A DNA stretch of 46,224 nucleotides from Bacteroidales bacterium OttesenSCG-928-B11 (GTDB taxonomy: Bacteria > Bacteroidota > Bacteroidia > Bacteroidales > WCHB1-69). A model generated the notes under the pieces. It did not search any database and had not been told where the DNA came from. It was given only the letters and a program-made list of their open reading frames with translations. The translations under genes were made by a program, and so were the position numbers. The stretch is taken from NCBI GenBank assembly GCA_030267125.1, contig JAJDJJ010000009.1:1-46224 (forward strand), in the 5' to 3' direction. Positions within the stretch are counted from its first letter, which is position 1. Every line of letters starts with the position of its first letter. Below are positions 7,818 to 16,681 of the stretch, in pieces.

Positions 7818-9041
7818 TCAGTCGCCGAGCACAGTATCATTGCCTCTTCGGATTTTTTGTTCCTCTTCAAAAAGCATATCCCGCAGTTGAGCAAGTTGCT
7901 CCGTGGATAGATTTGTTAAAATGAAAGGGGAAGTAATGAAATCGGGTGATTTCTCTCCAAAAAAATGACGAAAGTTATCCCGTACACTTTCTTCATCGCT
8001 GTAAGACAAATTCTCGTTTTTCTGCTTGACATACTGCAAGATGCGAAGTCCGTCCGCTTTTTCGTGGAAAGCGCGTGCGAAGCGAGTAATATTTTTTGAA
8101 TTTTTACGAAGCGGGGTTAAAAAATCGGGATCGTTAAATTGTTTGGACAGAAAATCCAAGAAAGGGGTGTTGATATTCTCTGTAAACAATTGCGGAATAA
8201 GATTGTAAGTAGCTGCAATATCGCCAAACAGCGAATGATGATAGATGGGATAGCTCCCCCAATCTCCGGCATCTCCTTTGATCATCGCGGGACCGGTTCC
8301 GAAACAGACACGGTCGGAGAAGCGAGCAGCAGGATAAACCACCTCTCGGTTATAATTACTTACTTCACTCATCTTTCGCAACTTCTGCACTAAATAGAAA
8401 TCCTCGCCGCTCTTCATGGGCGTGATGCCTCCTATTTTTCGCAACGCACTAATTTTAACCGCAATCGCAGAACCAATCGCAGTAAATGCATAAGGGCTGT
8501 TGATGTTGTGCATGTTCAAAAACCACAACCGCAAATAGAGTTCATATCGCAGTATGGCGCGATTGGCGCGATCATCATCCGTAAGCCTGTGATAATAAGG
8601 AATTGAAATCGTATTCAAGCCGGGATTCTGGTTGAAATTATCGGCAATACTTTGCAGATAATCCTTCGAGAACAAGGTGTCGGCATCCAAACTGACAAGG
8701 ATATCATCCGCCTTTGCGATGGTGAGGATATGGTTAAAGAGCATTTTCCGCGCCCAACCTACACCATGCCGTTTGCCAATCCATCCTTTGCCGGCTGAGG
8801 AAAAATCTAAAACAGTAAGATCAATATTATCTACCGTTTGCAACCAATCCATCGTCTGACTATTGTGTCGACACACCTCGATATTTTCAGAATCATTCCA
8901 CCATTCATCAGGTTGATTCACGCAAACATAAACAGAAAACCGGCAATCACATTTTTGTTCCGCCAATGCTTGCATGGTGTGGGGTAAAAATTCCAATTCA
9001 TCCATAGCGGGAATGGCGATATGCAGCGTAAGATCACTCAT
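7818..9041 (-). CDS. Family 2 glycosyltransferase
   Basis: 407 residues with a GT-A fold of family 2: N-terminal nucleotide-sugar binding region (LHIAIPAMDELEFLPHTMQAL), then the metal-binding DxD motif (SLDADT, D119/D121) and a later acidic segment (KSGEDFYLVQKL). No membrane segment is seen, so it likely acts at the cytoplasmic face on a lipid or polysaccharide acceptor. Donor and acceptor cannot be read from sequence. It is not in a glycan cluster; its only same-strand neighbour is the chagasin-like lipoprotein gene 60 bases upstream, with which it may share a transcript. Confidence 0.85.
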   Translation of the reverse strand: MSDLTLHIAIPAMDELEFLPHTMQALAEQKCDCRFSVYVCVNQPDEWWNDSENIEVCRHNSQTMDWLQTVDNIDLTVLDFSSAGKGWIGKRHGVGWARKMLFNHILTIAKADDILVSLDADTLFSKDYLQSIADNFNQNPGLNTISIPYYHRLTDDDRANRAILRYELYLRLWFLNMHNINSPYAFTAIGSAIAVKISALRKIGGITPMKSGEDFYLVQKLRKMSEVSNYNREVVYPAARFSDRVCFGTGPAMIKGDAGDWGSYPIYHHSLFGDIAATYNLIPQLFTENINTPFLDFLSKQFNDPDFLTPLRKNSKNITRFARAFHEKADGLRILQYVKQKNENLSYSDEESVRDNFRHFFGEKSPDFITSPFILTNLSTEQLAQLRDMLFEEEQKIRRGNDTVLGD

Positions 9042-9101
9042 GATAACGGGAAGATTTTAACAAAAAAGAGAGGTTATTCAAACTGTTTTTCACAAACAGG
9101 T

Positions 9102-9482
9102 TTATTTCACTGTGACCGTAACTGTGCGCTGGCGAGCCACTTCATTTTTATCCCAAGGTCTGCAATAGTCGAATTTCAGCGTGTCGGTTCCTCTCTTCGC
9201 ACCTTTAAATTGCCAGTAGCGGTTAACGCTTCCGCCCACATAACCCTCGGGGTTGTTATCCACCGTCCGGATTCCTACAGAATCCACAACGGTAACATCG
9301 CCCTTGTTTGTCCACTCCCAATGGAAACCGGTGGAGGCATTCGTCACCAGATTAATTTCAAAAATCTCGCCCTTTTTAATGGCGAAATGATCACCTTTGG
9401 CATCGTTTGAGGTCGTGTTTTTCGGTGTATTGCAAGAAGATAAAAAGAAAATTACAGATAAAAATAGAAAGAATTTCTTCAT
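9102..9482 (-). CDS. Chagasin-like (I42) protease inhibitor lipoprotein
   Basis: A 126-residue lipoprotein from the start MKKFFLF (lipobox LSSC). The mature part carries the three loop motifs of I42 cysteine-peptidase inhibitors: NASTGFHWEW (the NxTTGxxW loop), a GYVGGSV glycine-rich loop and CRPWDK (the RPW loop). Family members block papain-type proteases. The ORF track starts nine codons earlier, but MKKFF at 9482 gives a proper signal peptide and fits the promoter at 9517-9524. No papain-like protease is adjacent, so it may guard against the cell's own secreted proteases or foreign ones. Confidence 0.85.
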   Translation of the reverse strand: MKKFFLFLSVIFFLSSCNTPKNTTSNDAKGDHFAIKKGEIFEINLVTNASTGFHWEWTNKGDVTVVDSVGIRTVDNNPEGYVGGSVNRYWQFKGAKRGTDTLKFDYCRPWDKNEVARQRTVTVTVK

Positions 9483-9516
9483 GTTTCGTTTGGTTTTAAT
9501 CGTTATCAATCGGGTG

Positions 9517-9524
9517 CAAAACTA
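9517..9524 (-). promoter_or_regulatory. -7 element before the I42 inhibitor gene
   Basis: TAGTTTTG on the minus strand fits TAnnTTTG and lies 35 bases from the preferred start at 9482, giving a leader of about 28 bases. It is divergent from the helicase-nuclease gene at 9579. Confidence 0.5.
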
Positions 9525-9578
9525 CGAAATTAATGATTCACGTTATTTCAATATCTTCGCGATCAAAATTGATTTTTC

Positions 9579-12500
9579 ATGTTTAAAAGTTACCAAGCGT
9601 CTGCCGGTTCCGGGAAAACCACCCATCTTGTTGCGGAATACCTTGCAATCTGCTTCAACTCCATCAACCGGCATGGCTTCAAGCACATTTTGGCTATCAC
9701 CTTCACCAACAACGCTACCGCCGAGATGAAAGAGCGCATTGTCTCCACACTCTCGCACTTTGCCTTCACAGAAGATTATTCTTCGCTATCTAACTCACAC
9801 AAAGCTATTTTAAAGATGACGCTCGACAATCTTGGTGATTCTGAGAAGTGGGATTATCAAACCATACAGTCTTCCGCAACCATGCTGCTGAAAGAGATAT
9901 TATACAATTATAATGATTTTTCAATCAGCACAATAGATAGTTTTTTCCAACGAATTACGCGAGGTTTTGCCATTGAATTGGGTTTGAAGTTGGATTTTAA
10001 ATTAGAGATTGATCAAAGGGAGTTCTATAATCAGGCTATTGATTTGTTGCTAAGTAAAATATCCAAGCAAGAGTATAAAAACCGCTTTTCGCTATCCCGG
10101 CAAATCATGAATATCGTTGATCATAATATCGCCAATTCGGGAAAGAGTAAATTGGAAAAAGAGCTGCGCGATTTTCTTGATATTATGCACAAAGAAGAGG
10201 CGTATTATCCATTAAAAAGCTTGCAACATGTAGATCGGCAAATTTTTAAAAGGTATTGCGTAGATTTAGTGGCCAAAAGGGAACAAGCGAAGAAAAAGCT
10301 ATTGGAAATCGCCAAACAAGGAGATGATCTGTTCAAAAACTCGGGCTTGGACCACACTGCTTTTGACGGAAAATCCAAAGGCGTCTATTTTTGGTTTGAA
10401 AAAGTATTGAAACAACCCGAAGAACCGCTTGCGGCTTCGATGGGAAAAGCCAAGGCTAAAGAATCTTGCTTACATAAAGACACTTTGAAAAACGGCGCAA
10501 TATCCTTTCCTGATGAGCTGGTCTTCGAATTAGCTGAAAAAGTGGCGATTGCACAAGAGTGCTATCTGGAATTGAAAATCCTCGCTGAAAACATTAACAC
10601 TTTTTCACTTATTTTTGATCTGCAAGAGATCTTAAATGATATAAAAGTGCATGATAATCTTTTTTTCTTGTGCGATACGAATACCTTGGTAAACGAGGAG
10701 ATCAAGGACAACGACACACCGTTTATTTTTGAGAAGATCGGGAATAGATACAACAATTTTTTGGTCGACGAGTTTCAGGATACCTCCAAGATGCAGTGGG
10801 AAAATTTATTACCCTTGGTAAAAAACGCGGTTTCGGGAGGTTATTCCCAACCCGGAAAAAGCATCCTTTTCGGTGATACGAAGCAGGCTATTTATCGTTT
10901 CCGATCGGGTGAAGTTTCTTTATTTCAGAATCTTTCGACCGAAGAAGGGTATAAAAAAGCGATGGGATGGCAAACCGACGAACCGGTAGACTTTCACCGT
11001 GAAGCATTGAATACCAATTATCGTTCTGCCAATGCTATCGTTGATTTTAACAATAAATTCTTCTCTTTCTTGAAAGAAATAACCCATAAGGAGACACCGG
11101 TTTTCGCCAAGGCCGCGATCTATTACAATGATCTTGAACAGCTGAATCCCGAAGGAACTGTAAAAGAAGGATTTGTTTCCGTGAGATTTAAAGATGACAA
11201 CGACGGCGAAGACTATTTGGAAAACGAAGTGCTCGATGCCGTTCGGAATGCGGTAGCACGCGGTTTCGACTATCAAGATATTGCCATTTTGAGCCGCGGA
11301 GTAGACAAAAGCGCAAAGTACGCCCGCCATTTATCCGAAAACGGCTACCCTGTAATCTCCTCCGACTCTTTGCTACTCAACGCTTCTGAAGAGGTTCGCG
11401 TGATCATCGCCTCACTGCAATATCTTCTCGAGCCAAAACATGAAATCGCCCAAGCTGTAATCCTAACCTATCTGGGCCGTCATCTTGACATCAATTATTC
11501 AACCGATAATTTGTTATTTCTGCTGAAAACAAAACCGTTTCTTCAAATTTTGAACGAGCTTTCTTTTAATTTTAACAATAAAAAACTACTCGATCTCCCA
11601 TTATATTCTCTCATTAAAGAGTTGATGCAGCTATTTGGTTTTCGATCTGCTAACGCATATATCACCACATTCTTAGACAAAGTCCTTCATTTTGTCAGCA
11701 CAAAAAATCCATCTATTTCAACATTTTTGGATTGGTGGGAGGAGAAAAAGGAGACCTTGTCGCTCTCTTCGCCAAAAAATCTCAATGCTATCACAGTAAC
11801 AACCATCCACAAGTCGAAAGGGCTACAATATCCCGTCGTGATTTTCCCATTCACCCGCTATAACTCCTTCTTGACAAAAGAGACCGCATGGCTCAAAATG
11901 GAGGACAATGAAATCCTTCCGTACTTCCCCATCAAGATATCCTCCGGTTTAAAAGGGACTGCCTTAGAGAATATTTATACAGAAGAGTATGATATGAGCC
12001 GGCTTGATGATCTGAATACATTATATGTTGCGCACACCCGTCCGGTTTCTTGCCTTTATATTATCACAGAAAAGAAAAACGGACATAATTACGCCAAGTT
12101 TTTGGCGAAATTTATAGAAGAGAACTCGACCGAAACCCAAGAAGAAGTTTCTCATTATTATTTTGGGCAAGAAGATTTTTTTGTTAAAAAGGATAAAATA
12201 CAGGAAAAAGAAGAGGCTATACGACCATTACCTATTGCTAACTTTTCACCCAATGAAGAGCAATTACTTTATACCAAAATCGTTAACGAGAACGAGCAGC
12301 AGGTGCTGGGGATTGCCATCCACGACTACTTGGCTAAACTGAAGGATTTTCCGCAATCAAAATCGGAAATCGACCAACTAATTATTAATTTGGATGAAGA
12401 TAGTGTGCAACGGATCAAATCTGCTTTGGAAACCATTTTGAATGATGAGACAATCTCTCCTTTTTTTTCTCCCGAGGCAACTTCATTGCGCGAAGTCTCT

Positions 12501-12686
12501 ATCATGACCGGCGATGGGCAACTTTTCCGTCCCGATCGCATTGCCATCTTAAACGGCCAAGTGTTGGTGGTCGATTATAAAACCGGTATAGAAAAAACAA
12601 GAGATCATCAGCAACTACAACATTATGTCGAATTGGTTCAAGAAATGGGTTATCAGAATGTGAAAGGGAAATTAATCTATATCTAA
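9579..12686 (+). CDS. AddA/RecB-type UvrD helicase with C-terminal nuclease
   Basis: A 1035-residue protein with a UvrD/Rep-type superfamily 1 helicase core: Walker A ASAGSGKTT (7-15), DEFQDTS Walker B (about 397), GDTKQAIYRFRSGE, LNTNYRS, TTIHKSKGLQ (about 744) and YVAHTRP. The C-terminus holds a RecB/AddA-type PD-(D/E)XK nuclease (RPDRIAI about 985, VVDYKTG about 998). Such proteins process double-strand breaks with an AddB-like partner. No addB is in the window: upstream is the divergent inhibitor gene and downstream, after one base, a lipoprotein gene. The Bacteroidota form is shorter than firmicute AddA (about 1200), as expected for this branch. It acts on DNA in the cytoplasm. Confidence 0.9.
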   Translation: MFKSYQASAGSGKTTHLVAEYLAICFNSINRHGFKHILAITFTNNATAEMKERIVSTLSHFAFTEDYSSLSNSHKAILKMTLDNLGDSEKWDYQTIQSSATMLLKEILYNYNDFSISTIDSFFQRITRGFAIELGLKLDFKLEIDQREFYNQAIDLLLSKISKQEYKNRFSLSRQIMNIVDHNIANSGKSKLEKELRDFLDIMHKEEAYYPLKSLQHVDRQIFKRYCVDLVAKREQAKKKLLEIAKQGDDLFKNSGLDHTAFDGKSKGVYFWFEKVLKQPEEPLAASMGKAKAKESCLHKDTLKNGAISFPDELVFELAEKVAIAQECYLELKILAENINTFSLIFDLQEILNDIKVHDNLFFLCDTNTLVNEEIKDNDTPFIFEKIGNRYNNFLVDEFQDTSKMQWENLLPLVKNAVSGGYSQPGKSILFGDTKQAIYRFRSGEVSLFQNLSTEEGYKKAMGWQTDEPVDFHREALNTNYRSANAIVDFNNKFFSFLKEITHKETPVFAKAAIYYNDLEQLNPEGTVKEGFVSVRFKDDNDGEDYLENEVLDAVRNAVARGFDYQDIAILSRGVDKSAKYARHLSENGYPVISSDSLLLNASEEVRVIIASLQYLLEPKHEIAQAVILTYLGRHLDINYSTDNLLFLLKTKPFLQILNELSFNFNNKKLLDLPLYSLIKELMQLFGFRSANAYITTFLDKVLHFVSTKNPSISTFLDWWEEKKETLSLSSPKNLNAITVTTIHKSKGLQYPVVIFPFTRYNSFLTKETAWLKMEDNEILPYFPIKISSGLKGTALENIYTEEYDMSRLDDLNTLYVAHTRPVSCLYIITEKKNGHNYAKFLAKFIEENSTETQEEVSHYYFGQEDFFVKKDKIQEKEEAIRPLPIANFSPNEEQLLYTKIVNENEQQVLGIAIHDYLAKLKDFPQSKSEIDQLIINLDEDSVQRIKSALETILNDETISPFFSPEATSLREVSIMTGDGQLFRPDRIAILNGQVLVVDYKTGIEKTRDHQQLQHYVELVQEMGYQNVKGKLIYI

Positions 12687-12687
12687 A

Positions 12688-13968
12688 ATGAAAACCCACT
12701 ATTTTAACATATTTCCACTTGTTTTTATCCTGTTTTTCTCCGCATGTAAAAAGAAAGACAGCGAACCGCCGGGCATCGTCATCATTGCTCCTTCCGATAA
12801 TACAAGTTGGGAAATCGGGGGATGTATTCCCTTCCATGTTGAAATCACGGACAACAAGAATATAGAATACGCGAGAGTCACGCTTCTGGATGTAAACTCC
12901 ATGCCCATAGGGGAGCAGTTGGTCTTTTCACTATCGGGTGAAAAATGTGTCATCCGCGATGAACTCTCCTTGACGAGTAGCAGATTGAAAAACGGGAAAT
13001 ATAAACTGCTGGCAACCGCGGGAGACGGATACAACGAAGTGCGAGCTTCTGTGGATGTGAAGTTATTCGGCGCTATTGAATCGGATAAACTGCTGGTTGT
13101 GTTCACGGAAAACAGCGATGCCACCATGATCCATTTTGTCGATTCAACGGCAACACCCAACCTATGGATGACCTTGAACGGAGATTTCTTAGACGCAAAG
13201 TGCGACGAGGAGAACCGGACCCTGTTCATCGCTCCGAAAACCCGCGGAAAACTACTCGCCATCAATGTGAACGGACCTATGACCAACTGGGAAAAACCGA
13301 TTCAAAGTTCCCTCTCTCAAAACTGGTTCCAAAGCATAGAGGTGATCAACCAATCGCTTTACGTTGGAGATTACAGCGGGACAACCAATGTATATGACTA
13401 CTGGGGATACACAACCCGTGTCATTAATAGTCAAGTCAATTACATTCCGAAAAGTTTTCTCCGGTACGATCAAAATACGTTCGTCTACTCCGAACCGCGC
13501 AGTTCGGCAGAAAAAGGAAAAATCACGGCTTACAACTATGGTATGGCTTTAATCAGAGATAGTTACGCACAGTATAATGTCAGAAAAATATATGAGAAAG
13601 ACGCAAATCACCTACTGCTTTTCTCCAACTTTTCCGGCGGCACCGTGATCTCTTCTTTCTATTGGTTGTATGGAAACGAAGACAACTTGAAAATCATTGC
13701 CGACGAGCAACTTAACGACGTAATTGCGCTTGATGCCGACAACTATCTCTTAGCCACCGATCAAGCGATACACCGCTACAATGCCCAACAAAACAGTTTG
13801 GTGAAGATCATCGACTCCGGTGCCCGTAACATCGCTTTTGAACCTGAAAGGCGCTTCCTCATCTGCAGCCAAGGTCAAACGCTATACTACTATTATAATT
13901 ATACAACAAATGCCTTGGTAAGAACGGTGTCGTTTTCTAATGATATTGTCAAGGTGCTTTGTATGTGA
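12688..13968 (+). CDS. Lipoprotein with Ig-like and beta-propeller-like parts
   Basis: 426 residues with a lipoprotein signal (lipobox FFSAC, followed by KKKDSEPP). The first third resembles a bacterial Ig-like fold (PGIVIIAPSDNTSWEIGG, DNKNIEYARVTLLD). The rest has repeated short beta segments suggestive of a propeller (LFIAPKTRGKLLAINV, LYVGDYSGTTNVYDYWG, YLLATDQAIHRYNAQ). No catalytic motif was recognised and I cannot assign a function. It begins one base after the helicase-nuclease stop, so it is probably co-transcribed, although the cellular locations differ. Its 3' end overlaps the convergent kinase gene by 20 bases. Confidence 0.75.
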   Translation: MKTHYFNIFPLVFILFFSACKKKDSEPPGIVIIAPSDNTSWEIGGCIPFHVEITDNKNIEYARVTLLDVNSMPIGEQLVFSLSGEKCVIRDELSLTSSRLKNGKYKLLATAGDGYNEVRASVDVKLFGAIESDKLLVVFTENSDATMIHFVDSTATPNLWMTLNGDFLDAKCDEENRTLFIAPKTRGKLLAINVNGPMTNWEKPIQSSLSQNWFQSIEVINQSLYVGDYSGTTNVYDYWGYTTRVINSQVNYIPKSFLRYDQNTFVYSEPRSSAEKGKITAYNYGMALIRDSYAQYNVRKIYEKDANHLLLFSNFSGGTVISSFYWLYGNEDNLKIIADEQLNDVIALDADNYLLATDQAIHRYNAQQNSLVKIIDSGARNIAFEPERRFLICSQGQTLYYYYNYTTNALVRTVSFSNDIVKVLCM

Positions 13969-15283
13969 GAGGTACAGATGTATCACTCATTTTGATCTCA
14001 AACCTTGTGATTCCATCCTCACTTCGCAGGTCAAAATGCGCTTTATGGTTCGTAAGCACCTCTCTGACAAACATTAAACCAATCCCCTGTCCATTACTTT
14101 TGGTAGTAAAAAAGGGGGTAAATATCTTTCGCCGGACCTCATCGGAGATACCACCGCCATTGTCTTCCACAATAATGGTCGTAGGATTAGCGGCAGTGAT
14201 GATCTTGATTTCACCTTCTTTCCCAATTGCTTCATAGCTGTTTTTCAAAATGTTAAGCAATACTTGTTCTATTTGAATCTCGTCAATGAACGCAAGATTC
14301 GCTTCCGGTGAAAGCTGTAGGGTAAACCGGATACCACGGGCTTGACATTCACTTTGGGATAGTGATTTCACTTTTTTAACCAATTGGTTTACATCAACTT
14401 CCGATCTCATTGGTTTAGGTATCTTCACCACATTGGAAAGGTTATTGATAAAATGACTCAGATGATAACACCGTTCGATAGAAGCGTCGACAACAGGTAA
14501 TACATCATTGTAATCATCATTACCAGCGGAACTTATCGAATCAAAAATGACCGATAGCGTAGCATTGATCGCTCCTACCGAATTATTTACCTCATGCGCC
14601 ATCATCCTGATCAAACTCTCGTAAGACTTCTTCTCCGCCTCCATGATCTCCGAAGTCAGTTCTTCGATGAGAATGAAAGGATGGGCAAAACCTTTATCAA
14701 AAAATGAATTACGACTACAACGATAAGCTGTCATATTGGCTTCGCGCACGATAACCTCTTCATCTGGTTTCAATTGAGCGATGCGGTTTCCCATTTCTGT
14801 GGAAAGATCGGTGAATTCTTTTCCGATAAGATCTTCCGCCGTACTGATTTTCAATAATTTAACCGCAGCCGGATTCAAAGAGGCAATCTTGCCATTAAAA
14901 TCGAGGATCGCCACGCCTTGTGGGGAAGCCTCAATCAGCAGGTCCAGAAAATGATTCTTTTCGCGTACCTGTATGCGTTCATTACGCAACTGCTCCATCA
15001 TCTTGTTGAACATATCGATCAACTTATTTGCCTCGCTATCGGGCAGTTGTCCCAATCGTGACGAAAAGTCTTGTTCTTTCATCAATTCCATCCCCGAAGT
15101 AATTACATAATAAGGCTTTATCAATCTTCGGTAGAGCACAATAAAAAGCACAACCGAAATGACCATAATCCCCTCCACAATGAAAAAGAAAAGCGGTTGG
15201 ATTTTATAAAACGAAACTCCTATCACCAAAAGTGATGCAAAAACGATAAATGCCAAAATCCAAAAAATATACTTCGATTTCAC
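13949..15283 (-). CDS. Sensor histidine kinase (NtrY-like)
   Basis: 444 residues: two N-terminal membrane segments (about 6-26 and 31-50) with almost no periplasmic loop, a HAMP-like linker, a PAS domain (about 106-215), phosphoacceptor H230 in MMAHEVNNSVGAIN, then an ATPase domain with N-box NSYEAIG, G1 VEDNGGGI and FFTTKSNGQGIGL. The lack of an external sensor domain suggests detection in the membrane or through the PAS domain. It overlaps the sigma-54 response regulator upstream by an ATGA junction and so is its cognate kinase. A 20-base tail-to-tail overlap with the plus-strand lipoprotein gene is present. Confidence 0.93.
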   Translation of the reverse strand: MKSKYIFWILAFIVFASLLVIGVSFYKIQPLFFFIVEGIMVISVVLFIVLYRRLIKPYYVITSGMELMKEQDFSSRLGQLPDSEANKLIDMFNKMMEQLRNERIQVREKNHFLDLLIEASPQGVAILDFNGKIASLNPAAVKLLKISTAEDLIGKEFTDLSTEMGNRIAQLKPDEEVIVREANMTAYRCSRNSFFDKGFAHPFILIEELTSEIMEAEKKSYESLIRMMAHEVNNSVGAINATLSVIFDSISSAGNDDYNDVLPVVDASIERCYHLSHFINNLSNVVKIPKPMRSEVDVNQLVKKVKSLSQSECQARGIRFTLQLSPEANLAFIDEIQIEQVLLNILKNSYEAIGKEGEIKIITAANPTTIIVEDNGGGISDEVRRKIFTPFFTTKSNGQGIGLMFVREVLTNHKAHFDLRSEDGITRFEIKMSDTSVPLTYKAP

Positions 15284-16635
15284 CGCTCTTTTTCGTTATA
15301 ATTGATATTGTATTTATCTAATCTTCTATATAATGCTTGCCGACTTACTCCCAGCACATTTGCCACTTTCGATAAATTACCCTGATACAACTCCATTGCA
15401 TTTTTGATCATCTTGATTTCCATCTCCTCTAGCGGATAGACAGATTGATCCGCAACAACTTGCAGATTCGGAGTGATCATAGATTGTTCCAGCAGGTCTT
15501 CTTCTGTGATCACATCATTTGATGAAACCAGTAACGTTCTATCAATCAAATTCTTCAATTCACGTATATTACCCGGGAAAGGCAATGATTGTAAGAATCG
15601 GATCGCTTCTTTGGTAAAAGAGAGCTTGCCTGAATTAACTAATTTTCGCTGTTTTTCAGCAAAGAAATCGACCAACAGAGGGATATCCTCTTTTCGTTCC
15701 CTCAGCGTTGGCATCTTCAATGTTATCAAGTTAATCCGGTAAAAAAGATCCTCGCGAAACCGGCCTTCCGTCACTTGCGTTACCAAATCCCGATTTGTGG
15801 CACTAATTACCCGGACATCGACTTGGCGGGTTTTGCTGTCACCCAATGCCTCAAAGGTTTGATCCTGCAATACGCGCAACATCTTCACTTGCGAAACCAA
15901 ATCCAATTCTCCGATTTCGTCCAAAAAAATAGTGCCTTCGTTGGCTTTCTCAAACCGCCCTACCCTATCGTACAGCGCATCAGTAAACGCACCTTTTTTG
16001 TGTCCGAACATCTCACTCTCAAATAACGATTGCGAAATTCCTCCCAAATTGACCTTCACAAACGGTTTGTCCGCACGGCTGCTCTTTGCATGTATTGCTT
16101 CGGCAATCAACTCTTTACCCGTTCCACTCTCACCCATGATCAACACCGAGGCGTTAGTCGGGGCGATGCGATCGACCGTCTTAAAAATGTTTAATAACAG
16201 AGGAGATCTGCCAATAATCTTTTCGGAATAATAGGAATTTAACAATTGGCTCGATGTATTTTCCGGTTTGGAAATATCAATAGCTGTTTGTATTGTGCTG
16301 ATTAAAAAGTGATTATTCCAAGGCTTCGTAATAAAATCGAAAGCTCCCGCTTGCATTCCTTTGACCGCCAAACTAATTGTACCCCAAGCTGTGATCAAGA
16401 TGACTGGGATATCCGGTTTAAAAATCTTCACTTGTTTCAACAGCACCAAACCTTCTTCGCCATCGGTTTCGCGAGAGTAATTCATATCCATCAGGATCAC
16501 TTTCGGATCGTTATTTCGCACAAAATCAATGGCTTCTTTAGGTGAAGCTACGGCCGCCGTGTCATACCCCGCCCGTGAAAGTACCAACCCCAACGAGGAT
16601 CGAATCGCCGCATCATCATCACAAATTAAAATCAT
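15280..16635 (-). CDS. Sigma-54-dependent response regulator (NtrC family)
   Basis: 451 residues: receiver domain with acidic pocket DDD (6-8), phosphoacceptor D50 (LMDMNYS) and K103; AAA+ domain with Walker A GESGTGK (168-174), sigma-54 loop GAFTDA (215-220), Walker B GTIFLDEIGEL and the ATNRDL sensor; and a Fis-type helix-turn-helix at the C-terminus (SKVANVLGVSRQALYRRLDK). The loop has aspartate in place of the second glycine of GAFTGA. It follows the tolC-like gene after 46 bases and precedes the kinase with an ATGA overlap. The likely target is the operon's own sigma-54 promoter at 18149-18164. Confidence 0.94.
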   Translation of the reverse strand: MILICDDDAAIRSSLGLVLSRAGYDTAAVASPKEAIDFVRNNDPKVILMDMNYSRETDGEEGLVLLKQVKIFKPDIPVILITAWGTISLAVKGMQAGAFDFITKPWNNHFLISTIQTAIDISKPENTSSQLLNSYYSEKIIGRSPLLLNIFKTVDRIAPTNASVLIMGESGTGKELIAEAIHAKSSRADKPFVKVNLGGISQSLFESEMFGHKKGAFTDALYDRVGRFEKANEGTIFLDEIGELDLVSQVKMLRVLQDQTFEALGDSKTRQVDVRVISATNRDLVTQVTEGRFREDLFYRINLITLKMPTLRERKEDIPLLVDFFAEKQRKLVNSGKLSFTKEAIRFLQSLPFPGNIRELKNLIDRTLLVSSNDVITEEDLLEQSMITPNLQVVADQSVYPLEEMEIKMIKNAMELYQGNLSKVANVLGVSRQALYRRLDKYNINYNEKER

Positions 16636-16681
16636 AGTCCGTGTTTTTTTAGGTTAGCAAAAATAACATTTATTGCGAACT

